A program made the translations under genes and the position numbers. The notes beneath the pieces were generated by a model. That model did no database searches, had not been told where the DNA came from, and saw only the letters and a program-made list of their open reading frames with translations. Positions 33,132 through 41,071 of a stretch of DNA of 48,499 bases are shown piece after piece. Location: contig JAYFRE010000044.1 of NCBI GenBank assembly GCA_034926235.1, forward strand, positions 1 to 48,499, given 5' to 3'. The number at the start of each line of letters is the position of its first letter. Position 1 is the stretch's first letter. The stretch is from JAYFRE01 sp034926235 (GTDB lineage Bacteria; Pseudomonadota; Alphaproteobacteria; Rhodospirillales; Magnetospirillaceae).

Positions 33132-33635
33132 GTGGACGCAAAGCAAGGAGAGAATCGCTGGTTTGGCCTGCTGCCGACGCATGAGGCCTCGCGCCTGTCG
33201 GGGGCGGAGTTTCTGCAAGGCTCGATTGAGGGTATCTATCCGGAACCGCCTTTTATGGAGATTTCGGGCGTCCGGCTGATTTCCGCCGCCGATGGGCGTT
33301 CGGTGCTGGAGGCGACTCCTTCCGCGCAATTCTACAATCCCCTGGGGATCGTCCATGGCGGATGGGCGGCGCTGGTGCTGGACACGGTCATGGGCAGCGC
33401 CATGTTTTCGGTGTTGCCCAAAGGACAGTCCGCCGTGACCATCGACATGAACACCTCCTATATCCGTGCCATCCGGGAAGATATGGGGCCCTTGCGTGGC
33501 GAAGGGGTGGTCTTGCATGCCGGCAGCCGGGTCATCCGCGCCGAAGGCCGGCTGTTCGATTCGAAAGGCCGGCTTTTGGTCTATGCGACCGAGAACGCCA
33601 TGGTCACCGAGATTGCGGAGATGCGGCAGGACTGA
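33132..33635 (+). CDS. PaaI-family (hotdog) thioesterase
   Basis: A protein of about 167 aa with the hotdog thioesterase fold. The core motif is YNPLGIVHGGWAALVLDTVMGSA (HGG with the catalytic region about 71-93), followed by VTIDMNTSYIRAIRED and GRLFDSKGRLLVYATENAM. Members hydrolyse acyl-CoA or aryl-CoA esters. GTG 33132 is proposed as start because AAGGAAGG lies about ten bases before it; TTG 33105 is the other choice. It is convergent with the GlcD-like gene and about 100 bases after the channel gene. Confidence 0.88.
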   Translation: MDAKQGENRWFGLLPTHEASRLSGAEFLQGSIEGIYPEPPFMEISGVRLISAADGRSVLEATPSAQFYNPLGIVHGGWAALVLDTVMGSAMFSVLPKGQSAVTIDMNTSYIRAIREDMGPLRGEGVVLHAGSRVIRAEGRLFDSKGRLLVYATENAMVTEIAEMRQD

Positions 33636-33665
33636 CCGGCGCGAAAAGCGTCCCCGCAGGGGCGG

Positions 33666-35042
33666 TCATGGTGTCCGGAACAATTTCCCCGGATTGAACA
33701 GCCCCTGCGGGTCGAGCGCTTGCTTGATTTTCCGCATCACCCCGACGGCGCCGCCCATTTCCTCGGCCAGGAAATCGATGCGGCCATAGCCGATGCCATG
33801 TTCGCCGGTGCAGGTGCCGCCGGCGGCGATGGCGCGCCGCGTGATGCGGTCGTTGATCGCCTCGGCTTCGGCCATTTGCTCCGGGTCGCTGGGATCGACC
33901 AGAACCGCCACATGGAAATTGCCGTCGCCGACATGGCCGACGACCCCGCCCCGGAAGGACGAGGCGGCGATATCGGCTTCCGCCGCCAGGATGCATGCGC
34001 TCAAACAGGAGCGCGGCACGCAACTATCCATGGACAGCACCTGGCGGCCGGGATGCATCGAGGAAATGGCGTAGAATGCCTTGTGGCGGGCCGCCCATAG
34101 GGCGTTGCCCTCCTCGGCGTCGGCGGTCCAGCGGAAATCCTGTCCGCCAAGATCAAGCGTGATCGCTTCCAAGTCCTCGGCCTGGCTTTGAACGGCCATG
34201 GGCGCGCCGTGCAGCTCGAAAAACAGAGTGGGCGCGGCGCGGTAGGAAAGGCCGGTGAAGCGGTTCACCGCCTCCATCACCGCTTCGTCGAGGAATTCGA
34301 CCCGGGCCAGGGGCAGCCCCGCCTGCAAGGTTGCGGTCACGGTTTCGACCGCAGCCGCTACTGAGGGGAAGGCCGCAACCGCCGAGGTCACCGCTTCTGG
34401 GATGCCGTGCAGCTTCAAGGTGAGCTGGGTGATGATGCCCAGCGTGCCTTCGGAGCCGGTGAACAGCCGGGTCAAATCATAACCGGCCGAGGATTTCGCC
34501 GCGCGCGAGGCGGTGCGGATGATCGATCCGTCGGCCAGAACAACCTCAAGTGCGACGATATTGTCGCGCATCGAGCCGTAGCGGACCGTGCTGGTGCCCG
34601 AAGCGCGGGTCGCGGCCATGCCGCCCAGAGTGGATTCGGCCCCCGGATCGACGGGGAAAAACAGGCCGGTGTCGCGCAGATAGGCGTTGAGCTGCTTGCG
34701 GGTCACGCCCGGTTCGACCGTGGCCTGCATATCTTCCGGCGCGACCGAGACGATTCCCGTCATCAGGCTGAGATCGACACAGACCCCGCCTTTCAACGCC
34801 GCGACATGGCCTTCGAGCGAGGTGCCCGCGCCGAAGGGGATGATCGGCACGCCCTCGGCGGCGCAGTCCTTGACGATGGCGCTGACCTCTTCGGCGGATT
34901 GGGCGAACACCACCGCATCGGGTGGGGCGGGCGGATAGAAGCCTTCGCCCTTGCCATGCTGTTCGCAAAGAACGGCTGCTCTGGAAAAGCGATCCCCGAA
35001 CCGGGTGGCGAGGTGGTGGGCGAGAGAATCGGGCAAAGACAT
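33666..35042 (-). CDS. FAD-linked oxidase (GlcD / D-lactate dehydrogenase family)
   Basis: A 458-aa flavoprotein with an FAD-binding PCMH domain (IIPFGAGTSLEGHVAAL, VEPGVTRKQLNAYLRDTGLFF, STLGGMAATRASGTSTVRYG, FTGSEGTLGIIT) and the FAD-oxidase C-terminal domain (GHVGDGNFHVAVLVDP, TGEHGIGYGR, ALDPQGLFNPGKLF). It oxidises a 2-hydroxy acid such as D-lactate or glycolate, passing electrons to quinone or cytochrome. No GlcE or GlcF partner is adjacent, so D-lactate dehydrogenase is the simpler reading. ATG 35042 is chosen by family alignment; a longer AT-rich extension is not coding-like. Confidence 0.88.
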   Translation of the reverse strand: MSLPDSLAHHLATRFGDRFSRAAVLCEQHGKGEGFYPPAPPDAVVFAQSAEEVSAIVKDCAAEGVPIIPFGAGTSLEGHVAALKGGVCVDLSLMTGIVSVAPEDMQATVEPGVTRKQLNAYLRDTGLFFPVDPGAESTLGGMAATRASGTSTVRYGSMRDNIVALEVVLADGSIIRTASRAAKSSAGYDLTRLFTGSEGTLGIITQLTLKLHGIPEAVTSAVAAFPSVAAAVETVTATLQAGLPLARVEFLDEAVMEAVNRFTGLSYRAAPTLFFELHGAPMAVQSQAEDLEAITLDLGGQDFRWTADAEEGNALWAARHKAFYAISSMHPGRQVLSMDSCVPRSCLSACILAAEADIAASSFRGGVVGHVGDGNFHVAVLVDPSDPEQMAEAEAINDRITRRAIAAGGTCTGEHGIGYGRIDFLAEEMGGAVGVMRKIKQALDPQGLFNPGKLFRTP

Positions 35043-35194
35043 GGTCGGAGGATCTTCAAGATTAGGGGTGGCCGGTGCGTCAGGGTGCCCAAAGAAGGGT
35101 GAAAGAGCAAGGCGGTTGAGCCGGCTCGGGTCGGGTGGAAGGACAGCGGGGCAAGCACAGAAGAGAAATTTTATAACCATAAAGCAGAGCATAT

Positions 35195-35223
35195 TTTCAA
35201 ATTTGGCCGTTTTGTTGTATAAT
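35195..35223 (+). promoter_or_regulatory. Candidate thi operon promoter
   Basis: A perfect TATAAT (35218-35223) has a weak TTTCAA (35195-35200) 17 bases upstream. It would give a 5' leader of about 120 bases containing both structured elements described here. Confidence 0.45.
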
Positions 35224-35247
35224 AAATTCAACAAATAATTTTGCGTA

Positions 35248-35300
35248 TTTATTGCGATGCGGCGGCGCGCTCTAGGGCACAGTAAAGCGTGAGCAATAAA
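35248..35300 (+). promoter_or_regulatory. Nested two-helix leader element upstream of thiS
   Basis: TTTATTGC (35248-35255) pairs with GCAATAAA (35293-35300). Inside it CGCGCT (35266-35271) pairs with AGCGTG (35286-35291), leaving a 10-base and a 1-base side and a 14-base apical loop. The two helices lie one above the other like a small aptamer. No known riboswitch class is matched. Confidence 0.5.
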
Positions 35301-35321
35301 ATTACGTATTGGCTGTGTTGT

Positions 35322-35352
35322 GATCGTTTCAAAATAGGGTTTGAAAATGATC
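35322..35352 (+). promoter_or_regulatory. Hairpin enclosing the thiS ribosome site and start codon
   Basis: TTTCAAA (35327-35333) pairs with TTTGAAA (35340-35346), with an outer GATC/GATC helix (35322-35325 and 35349-35352). The loop ATAGGG carries the Shine-Dalgarno AGGG, and the ATG (35347-35349) lies in the lower stem. This would limit initiation of thiS unless opened. Confidence 0.55.
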
Positions 35353-35541
35353 GTAAATGGGACAGAGAAATCACTGCAAAGTAGAGTGATTCTTTCAGAC
35401 TATCTTATTTCTAATAAATACAACGCCAGTGCCGTTGTCGTTGAAATCAACGGACGTATCGTCCCCAGGGACGATTACGGTAAAATTATTCTTTCAGATT
35501 CAGATGTCATCGAAATTCTGTCGTTTATCGGCGGGGGCTGA
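35347..35541 (+). CDS. thiS: Sulfur carrier protein ThiS
   Basis: A 64-aa ubiquitin-like protein ending in the required Gly-Gly (SFIGGG). As a C-terminal thiocarboxylate it donates sulfur to ThiG for the thiazole ring of thiamine. The start is ATG 35347 after AGGG (35336-35339); TTG 35341 is less likely. It is strikingly AT-rich compared with thiG and the rest of the operon. It is the first gene of thiS-thiG-thiH-thiE, 52 bases before thiG. Confidence 0.9.
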   Translation: MIVNGTEKSLQSRVILSDYLISNKYNASAVVVEINGRIVPRDDYGKIILSDSDVIEILSFIGGG

Positions 35542-35593
35542 ACGTGGGCCGCGTAGGGCTGGATGGGATTGGAAAAAGGCGGGGTCGAAAAAG

Positions 35594-36376
35594 ATGAGGA
35601 CGGAAGACGGACAAGACGATCTGGTGATTGGCGGGCATGTTTTCCGCTCGCGCTTCATCCTGGGGTCGGGAAAATTCTCCCTGGAAAAGATGCGGGAGAT
35701 GATCGAGAACGCGGGTGTGGAAATGGCCACCATGGCCTTGCGCCGCGCCAATGTCGGCGGTGCGGAAAACATCCTCGATTACGTGCCGTCCGGCATCACC
35801 CTGCTGCCGAACACCTCGGGCGCGCGGACGGCCGAGGAGGCGGTGCGCATCGCCAGGCTGGCGCGGGAGCTGAACTGCGGCGATTTCGTCAAGATCGAGG
35901 TCATCCACGATTCGCGCTATCTGCTGCCGGATAATTACGAAACCGTCCGGGCCACCGAAATTCTGGCCCGGGAAGGGTTCGTGGTCCTGCCCTATATGTA
36001 TCCCGACCTTAACGCGGCGCGTGCGATGCGCGACGCCGGAGCGGCGGCGATCATGCCTTTGGGTGCGCCGATCGGCAGCAACCGGGGGCTTCTGACGCGC
36101 GATTTCATTCAGATCCTGGTCGATGAGATCGATTTGCCGATCATCGTCGATGCCGGCATCGGACGTCCTTCGCAGGCTTGCGAGGCGATGGAGATGGGGG
36201 TGGCGGCGATCATGGCCAACACGGCCATTGCTACTGCCGGCGATGTCGGGCTGATGGCGCGCGCCTTCAGGCTGGCGATCGAATCGGGCCGCGCCGCCTA
36301 TCGGGCCGGGCTGGGGCGGCGTCTGGAAGGACGTGCCGAAGCGTCGAGCCCCTTGACCGGTTTTTTGCAGGGGTAA
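35594..36376 (+). CDS. thiG: Thiazole synthase
   Basis: This 260-aa TIM-barrel enzyme builds thiazole phosphate from 1-deoxy-D-xylulose 5-phosphate, dehydroglycine and ThiS thiocarboxylate. Motifs are FRSRFILGSGKF, MALRRANVGG, LPNTSGARTAEEAV, FVKIEVIHD (Schiff-base lysine), IMPLGAPIGSNRGL, VDAGIGRPSQA and ANTAIATAGDVGLMARAF. Length is standard. ATG 35594 is set by alignment to the family. It lies 5 bases before thiH. Confidence 0.95.
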   Translation: MRTEDGQDDLVIGGHVFRSRFILGSGKFSLEKMREMIENAGVEMATMALRRANVGGAENILDYVPSGITLLPNTSGARTAEEAVRIARLARELNCGDFVKIEVIHDSRYLLPDNYETVRATEILAREGFVVLPYMYPDLNAARAMRDAGAAAIMPLGAPIGSNRGLLTRDFIQILVDEIDLPIIVDAGIGRPSQACEAMEMGVAAIMANTAIATAGDVGLMARAFRLAIESGRAAYRAGLGRRLEGRAEASSPLTGFLQG

Positions 36377-36381
36377 GCGCG

Positions 36382-37533
36382 ATGCGGGCGAAAACCGATC
36401 ACATGCGCTATGGCCGCCATATGGAGGTCATAGAATCGGACATCATGGGCCGGGTGCTGGAGGCGATGGGGCGTTATGAGGCCCATCGTTATGACGCGGC
36501 GGATGTCGAACGAGTCTTGGGCCGGTCCGTTCTGACGATCGAGGATTTCGGGGCGCTGCTGTCGCCTGCCGCCCAGACATTCCTGGAACCGATGGCGGCG
36601 CGGGCGCGACACGAGACACAGCGGATGTTCGGCAACGCCGTGTCGATGTTCACGCCGCTCTATATCTCGAATTTCTGTGAAAATATGTGCGTCTATTGCG
36701 GCTTCAACTGCCGCAACGCGATCCGCCGCGCCCGCCTGGACATGGAGGCGATCGAGGCTGAACTGAAGGCGATCGCCGCGACCGGATTGCAGGACATTCT
36801 GCTGCTGACGGGCGAGTCGCGCTCCAAATCGGGGGTCGCTTATATCGGCGACGCCGTGCGATTGGCGGCGCGCTATTTCAATCTGGTCGGGGTCGAGATC
36901 TATCCTCTGAATACCGACGAATACGCCCATCTGCACACCTGCGGTGCGGATTATGTCTGCGTCTATCAGGAAACCTACGATACCGACCGTTATGAAGAGG
37001 TCCATCCGCGCGGCTCGAAGCGGATCTATCCCTACCGCTTTGATGCTCAGGAGCGTGCGTTGAAAGGCGGGATGCGCGGCGTTGCCTTCGGCGCTTTGCT
37101 GGGTTTGGCCGATTTCCGCAAGGACGCTTTCGCCACCGGGCTGCACGCACATCTGGTCCAGAAGAAATATCCCCATGCGGAGATATCCTTCTCGCCGCCG
37201 CGTTTACGGCCCTATATCAACAATGCCGACGAGAATCCGCGTGATGTGCATGAGCCGCAGCTTCTTCAGGTGATGCTGGCCTATCGTTTGTTCATGCCCT
37301 TTGCCGGTTTGACCATTTCGACCCGGGAACGGGCCGGGTTCCGCGATCATGTCATCGGTCTGTGCGCGACCAAGATTTCCGCCGGCGTACGGGTCGATAT
37401 CGGCGGCCATACCGGCGAGGAGCAGGGCGACGGGCAGTTCGAGATTTCCGACTCCCGCAGCGTCGCAGAGGTGCATGCGATGATCCTGAAACGTGGGCTG
37501 CAGCCGGTCTATACCGACTATGTGCGGGTGTGA
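36382..37533 (+). CDS. thiH: 2-iminoacetate synthase (tyrosine lyase)
   Basis: This 383-aa radical-SAM enzyme cleaves tyrosine to dehydroglycine and p-cresol, supplying the ThiG substrate. The cluster motif is CENMCVYCGFNCRN (CxxxCxxC, about 98-105). LLLTGESRSKSGVAYIGDAV and VGVEIYPLNTDEYAHL follow, and the C-terminal BATS domain has ISTRERAGFRDHVI and GGHTGEEQGDGQFEISD. Oxygen-sensitive ThiH replaces the flavoenzyme ThiO used by most aerobic alphaproteobacteria, so this thiazole route suits microaerobic or anaerobic growth. Confidence 0.95.
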   Translation: MRAKTDHMRYGRHMEVIESDIMGRVLEAMGRYEAHRYDAADVERVLGRSVLTIEDFGALLSPAAQTFLEPMAARARHETQRMFGNAVSMFTPLYISNFCENMCVYCGFNCRNAIRRARLDMEAIEAELKAIAATGLQDILLLTGESRSKSGVAYIGDAVRLAARYFNLVGVEIYPLNTDEYAHLHTCGADYVCVYQETYDTDRYEEVHPRGSKRIYPYRFDAQERALKGGMRGVAFGALLGLADFRKDAFATGLHAHLVQKKYPHAEISFSPPRLRPYINNADENPRDVHEPQLLQVMLAYRLFMPFAGLTISTRERAGFRDHVIGLCATKISAGVRVDIGGHTGEEQGDGQFEISDSRSVAEVHAMILKRGLQPVYTDYVRV

Positions 37534-37539
37534 CCGGGC

Positions 37540-38163
37540 ATGACCGGTCGGGTAATCTTTGTTACCCGCCGTCAATTCTGTGGAGAGGATTTTCTGGTGC
37601 GGATCGCGCGGCTGGCGGCGGCCCGTCCGGAGGCGATCCTGCTGCGGGAAAAGGATCTGGGACCGGAAGATTATGAAAATCTGGCCCGATCCTGCCGCGA
37701 CATCTGCGCCGCTCATGGGGTCGCCTTGATTTTGCACACCCATGCCGCGGCGGCCCGGCGGCTTGGCGTCGGTGCGCTTCACTTGCCGATGACAAGGCTG
37801 CCGCCGCGAAGAGACTCGTTGCCGGGGATCGCCCGGATCGGCTGTTCGGTGCATAGCCGCGCTGAAGCGGTCCGGGCCGAGGATTGGGGCGCTGCTTACC
37901 TGATCGCGGGGCATATCTTTGCCACGGATAGCAAGGCGGGGCGACCGCCCAGGGGTGTGGATTTCCTGGCCGATGTTTGCCGGTCGGTATCGATTCCGGT
38001 TTTCGCTATCGGCGGGCTGACGCCGGAACGAATGCCCGCTATCTTGAATGCCGGGGCGGCAGGGGCCTGCGTGATGTCGCAGGCGATGACTGCCGTCGAT
38101 CCGGCGGTGTTGCTGTCCGCCTTGGCCGGTCGGACCGGCCGGCCAACGTCAGGGAGTGTTTGA
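37540..38163 (+). CDS. thiE: Thiamine-phosphate synthase family protein (ThiE/TenI)
   Basis: A 207-aa TIM-barrel protein of the ThiE/TenI family. ILLREKDLGPEDY holds the pyrophosphate-binding R-x-K, IGCSVHSRAEA and AAYLIAGHIFATDSKAGRPPRG form the middle, and VFAIGGLTPERM the phosphate loop. The GHIF...SK form is closer to TenI (thiazole tautomerase) than to classical ThiE (GPxFxTxTK). It either joins thiazole and pyrimidine or aromatises the thiazole. It is the last thi gene, 6 bases after thiH. Confidence 0.85.
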   Translation: MTGRVIFVTRRQFCGEDFLVRIARLAAARPEAILLREKDLGPEDYENLARSCRDICAAHGVALILHTHAAAARRLGVGALHLPMTRLPPRRDSLPGIARIGCSVHSRAEAVRAEDWGAAYLIAGHIFATDSKAGRPPRGVDFLADVCRSVSIPVFAIGGLTPERMPAILNAGAAGACVMSQAMTAVDPAVLLSALAGRTGRPTSGSV

Positions 38164-38167
38164 ACCG

Positions 38168-38773
38168 ATGAAGCTTTATTATTCCGCGACCTCGCCTTAT
38201 GTCCGCAAGGTCATGGTTGTCGCGCTCGAAACCGGTCTCGACTCCCGGATCGAGCAGATTCCCACCGATGCCTGGGCCGACGGCAGCGATATCGTCCGCG
38301 GCAATCCGCTGGGCAAGGTGCCGGCTTTGATCACCGATGGCGGCGAACATCTCTATGATTCGCCGGTCATCTGCGAATATCTCGATTCCTTGCATGACGG
38401 CGCGCGCCTGTTCCCGGCGTCGGGCGGTGCGCGTTGGACCGCTTTGCGCCGCCAGGCTTTGGGCGACGGCATCATGGACGCGGCGCTCCTGCTTCGGGTC
38501 GAAACCGCCCGGCGTCCCGAAGAGGTGCGCTGGGAATCCTGGATCGTCCGCCAGAAAGCGGCCTTGACCCGTTCGCTTGATCTGCTGGAAGAGGAAGCGT
38601 CCGATCTGGCCGCTCCCTTCACCATCGGATCGCTTACCATTGCCTGCGCCCTGGGCTTTCTTGATTTCCGCTTCGACGATTTCGGCTGGCGGAAGGGGCG
38701 TCCGGCCTTGGCAGGGGTCTATGAAACCCTGGCGGCGCGCCCGTCCTTGCAGGCGACCCGTCCGGTCGGTTGA
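38168..38773 (+). CDS. Glutathione S-transferase family protein
   Basis: A 201-aa GST: MKLYYSATSPYVRKVMVVALE (active-site Ser/Thr region), NPLGKVPALITDGG (cis-Pro) and YDSPVICEYLDSL (glutathione D-S). The C-terminal domain is TIGSLTIACALGFLDFRFDDF. It begins 4 bases after the thiE stop, so it is probably transcribed with the thi operon although functionally unrelated. It is not closely similar to the two GSTs near 29-30 kb. Confidence 0.9.
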   Translation: MKLYYSATSPYVRKVMVVALETGLDSRIEQIPTDAWADGSDIVRGNPLGKVPALITDGGEHLYDSPVICEYLDSLHDGARLFPASGGARWTALRRQALGDGIMDAALLLRVETARRPEEVRWESWIVRQKAALTRSLDLLEEEASDLAAPFTIGSLTIACALGFLDFRFDDFGWRKGRPALAGVYETLAARPSLQATRPVG

Positions 38774-38780
38774 CGGCCCG

Positions 38781-39698
38781 TCAGGCGTGGGTCTTGGGGC
38801 GGGTCCAACGGGCGCGAAGCCCGCGCCAGGATACCAGGTCTCCGGCTCCCAAGGCCGCACCGCCGATGATCAAAAGCGCGGCGAGCGCCACCTGTTCGGT
38901 GAGCTCGCCGTCGCCATGCAGGATCAGCAGGCCGATGGAGACCAACGGCCCGCCATAAGCCAGCGTGCCCAAGGCGCGGATGTTGCCATGCTTGCAGCCG
39001 TAATCCCAGACGAAGAAAGCGGCGCCCAAAGGGCCCAGCCCCAGGGCCAGGATCGCTACCCATTGTCCAGGTTGCGGCCAGACCCAGCTTTCGAACAACA
39101 GATGGCTGATTAACGCCAGGATCGCGGTCGCGCCGCAGAATCCGCCGACGGCGTCGCTGGGCACATTTCGATAACGCCGGTTCAGGACGGAATAGAGCGC
39201 CCAGATGATGCTGCAGGCGACCGCAGAGGCATAGCCCAGGGCGAAGGCCGGATCGAAAGCGGCGTTTTGTCCGCTGCCCAGCACCAGCAGGGCGGCCCCG
39301 CCCAGTCCGGCCAGCGCGCCGGCGATATGGCGGGGACGCAAGGGTTCGTCGCGGACCAGCAGCGCCGAAAACAGGACGATCAGGAGCGGCCAAAGATAGT
39401 TGAGCAGCGTGGTTTCGACCGGCGGCGCGATTTTGAGCGCGGTGAAATAAAGGAAGTGATAGCCGAACAGCCCGGTTACGGACAAAACCCAAGCGCCCAC
39501 CGGCTGGCGCAGCCGGGTCAGTGGGGATTCGCCTCGGATCCGCCAGCGTCCCAGCGCCAGCAGCGCCGCCAGGGAGAAGGTCATCGCCACCAGTTGGAAG
39601 GGAGGCACGGCTCCGGTCAGCCGAGTGAGCAGGGCCTGGCAGGACCAGAGCAGAAGGGCGATAGCCCCGATCAAGGTGGCGCGGGACGAGGGCGGCAT
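38781..39698 (-). CDS. EamA-family drug/metabolite transporter
   Basis: A 305-aa inner-membrane protein with ten hydrophobic segments in two EamA halves (about 8-135 and 155-285). GAIALLLWSCQALLTRLTG opens helix 1, FLYFTALKIAPPVETTLLNYLWPLLIVLFSA is the family helix 3-4 region (in parts), and GPLGAAFFVWDYGCKHGNI marks the second half. The AlaPro...Tyr-Leu-Trp-Pro motif is like aromatic amino-acid exporters (YddG), but the substrate is inferred. It starts at ATG 39698 rather than TTG 39704. Confidence 0.87.
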   Translation of the reverse strand: MPPSSRATLIGAIALLLWSCQALLTRLTGAVPPFQLVAMTFSLAALLALGRWRIRGESPLTRLRQPVGAWVLSVTGLFGYHFLYFTALKIAPPVETTLLNYLWPLLIVLFSALLVRDEPLRPRHIAGALAGLGGAALLVLGSGQNAAFDPAFALGYASAVACSIIWALYSVLNRRYRNVPSDAVGGFCGATAILALISHLLFESWVWPQPGQWVAILALGLGPLGAAFFVWDYGCKHGNIRALGTLAYGGPLVSIGLLILHGDGELTEQVALAALLIIGGAALGAGDLVSWRGLRARWTRPKTHA

Positions 39699-39714
39699 GA
39701 ACAAAAGGCCTTAA

Positions 39715-39750
39715 AAGCGAAACCCCCGCCCGGACGATCCGGGCGGGGGC
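39715..39750 (-). terminator. Terminator of the thiolase transcript
   Basis: A 12-bp GC stem (CCCCCGCCCGG with its complement, loop of about five) is followed on the minus strand by TTTCGCTTTT. It lies 56 bases after the thiolase stop, separating it from the eamA gene. Confidence 0.75.
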
Positions 39751-39805
39751 ATCTCGCATCCTTTCTCCACCGAAGTTCGGGGAGATAAAGACATAACAAC
39801 CGTGC

Positions 39806-40978
39806 TTAGCGTTCGACGGTCAGGGCAACGCCCATGCCGCCGCCGATGCACAGGGTGGCCAGACCCTTCTTGGCGTCGCGCTTGATCATCTCGTGCAGCA
39901 GGGTGACGAGGACGCGGTTGCCCGACGCGCCGATGGGATGGCCGATGGCGATGGCGCCGCCATTGACGTTGACCTTCGAAGTGTCCCAGCCCAGTTCGCG
40001 GTTGACGGCGATGGCCTGGGCGGCGAACGCCTCATTGGCTTCGATCAGGTCGAGATCGGCGGGGGTCCAGCCGGCCTTCTTCAGCGCCAGGCGCGAAGAC
40101 GGGATCGGACCGGTGCCCATAATCTTGGGATCGACGCCGGCCTGGCCGAACGAAACGATACGGGCGATCGGTTTCAGGCCCCGCTTGGCGGCTTCCTTGG
40201 CGCTCATCACCAGCACGGCGGACGCGCCGTCATTGATGCCCGAAGCGTTGCCGGCCGTCACGGTGCCGTCCTTGAGGAAGGCGGGCTTCAGCTTGGCGAC
40301 GCTTTCGAGGGTGGTGCCGAACTTGACATATTCGTCGGTGTCGAAGGTCTTCTCTTCCTTCTTCACCTTGATGGTGATGGGAGTGATTTCATCCTTGAAG
40401 CGGCCCGACTTGATGGCGGCCTCGGCCTTCTGCTGGGACCCGACGGCGAAAGCGTCCTGGTCTTCGCGGGTGATGCCGAACTTCTTGGCCACGTTCTCGG
40501 CGGTCACGCCCATGTGATACTGGTTATAGACGTCCCACAGGCCGTCCTTGATCATCGTGTCGACCATCTCGGCATTGCCCATGCGCACGCCGTGGCGCAA
40601 CAGCATGGAGTGCGGCGCGTTGGTCATGCTTTCCTGACCGCCGGCAACGATGATCGTGGCATCGCCGGAGCGGATCGCCTGGGCCGCCTGGGCGACCGAG
40701 CGCAGGCCCGAACCGCAGACCTGGTTGATGGCGATGGCGGGCACTTCCTCGGGCACACCGGCGGCGAGGGACGCCTGCCGGGCGCCGTTCTGGCCGATAC
40801 CGGCGGTCAGAACCTGGCCCATGATGACTTCCGACAGATCGGCGGGATTGACGTTGGCGCGCTTCAGGACTTCGCGAATGACGAAAGATCCGAGCTGGGC
40901 GCCAGAGAATTGGGTCAGGCTGCCGTTGAAAGATCCGACGGCAAGGCGGGTGGCGGCTACAATGACGACATCATCCAT
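39806..40978 (-). CDS. phaA: Acetyl-CoA C-acetyltransferase
   Basis: A 390-aa biosynthetic thiolase joining two acetyl-CoA into acetoacetyl-CoA, the first step to polyhydroxybutyrate. The acyl-enzyme cysteine is in NQVCGSGLRSV (about 89), NEAFAAQA and GGAIAIGHPIGASG hold the catalytic His, and TLCIGGGMG the second Cys. ATG 40978 is preferred to 40993 because GGAGAA is correctly spaced before it. It lies 93 bases after the PhaC-like gene on the same strand; the gap is AT-rich and may contain its own promoter. Confidence 0.92.
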   Translation of the reverse strand: MDDVVIVAATRLAVGSFNGSLTQFSGAQLGSFVIREVLKRANVNPADLSEVIMGQVLTAGIGQNGARQASLAAGVPEEVPAIAINQVCGSGLRSVAQAAQAIRSGDATIIVAGGQESMTNAPHSMLLRHGVRMGNAEMVDTMIKDGLWDVYNQYHMGVTAENVAKKFGITREDQDAFAVGSQQKAEAAIKSGRFKDEITPITIKVKKEEKTFDTDEYVKFGTTLESVAKLKPAFLKDGTVTAGNASGINDGASAVLVMSAKEAAKRGLKPIARIVSFGQAGVDPKIMGTGPIPSSRLALKKAGWTPADLDLIEANEAFAAQAIAVNRELGWDTSKVNVNGGAIAIGHPIGASGNRVLVTLLHEMIKRDAKKGLATLCIGGGMGVALTVER

Positions 40979-41071
40979 TTCACTGTTCTCCATAAGATAT
41001 TCAGTATTTCTTTAAAGTGGACGTGGCCTTGGCACCCTGTTGTATGATTTTTGTTCTCATTTATTTTTATT

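Larger units (their letters stand above)
35043..35346. other. AT-rich leader region between GlcD-like gene and thiS
   Basis: These 304 bases between divergent genes are notably AT-rich in the right half. They hold a TATAAT box (35218-35223), nested helices (35248-35300) and a hairpin around the thiS start (35322-35352). The conserved TPP riboswitch segments (CTGAGA and the TGATC...GCGTAGG type block) are not found. Confidence 0.6.

Noticed and set aside
35043..35346. TPP riboswitch upstream of thiS.
   Set aside because: Although GGGGTG occurs near 35070, CTGAGA and the conserved 3' block are absent.
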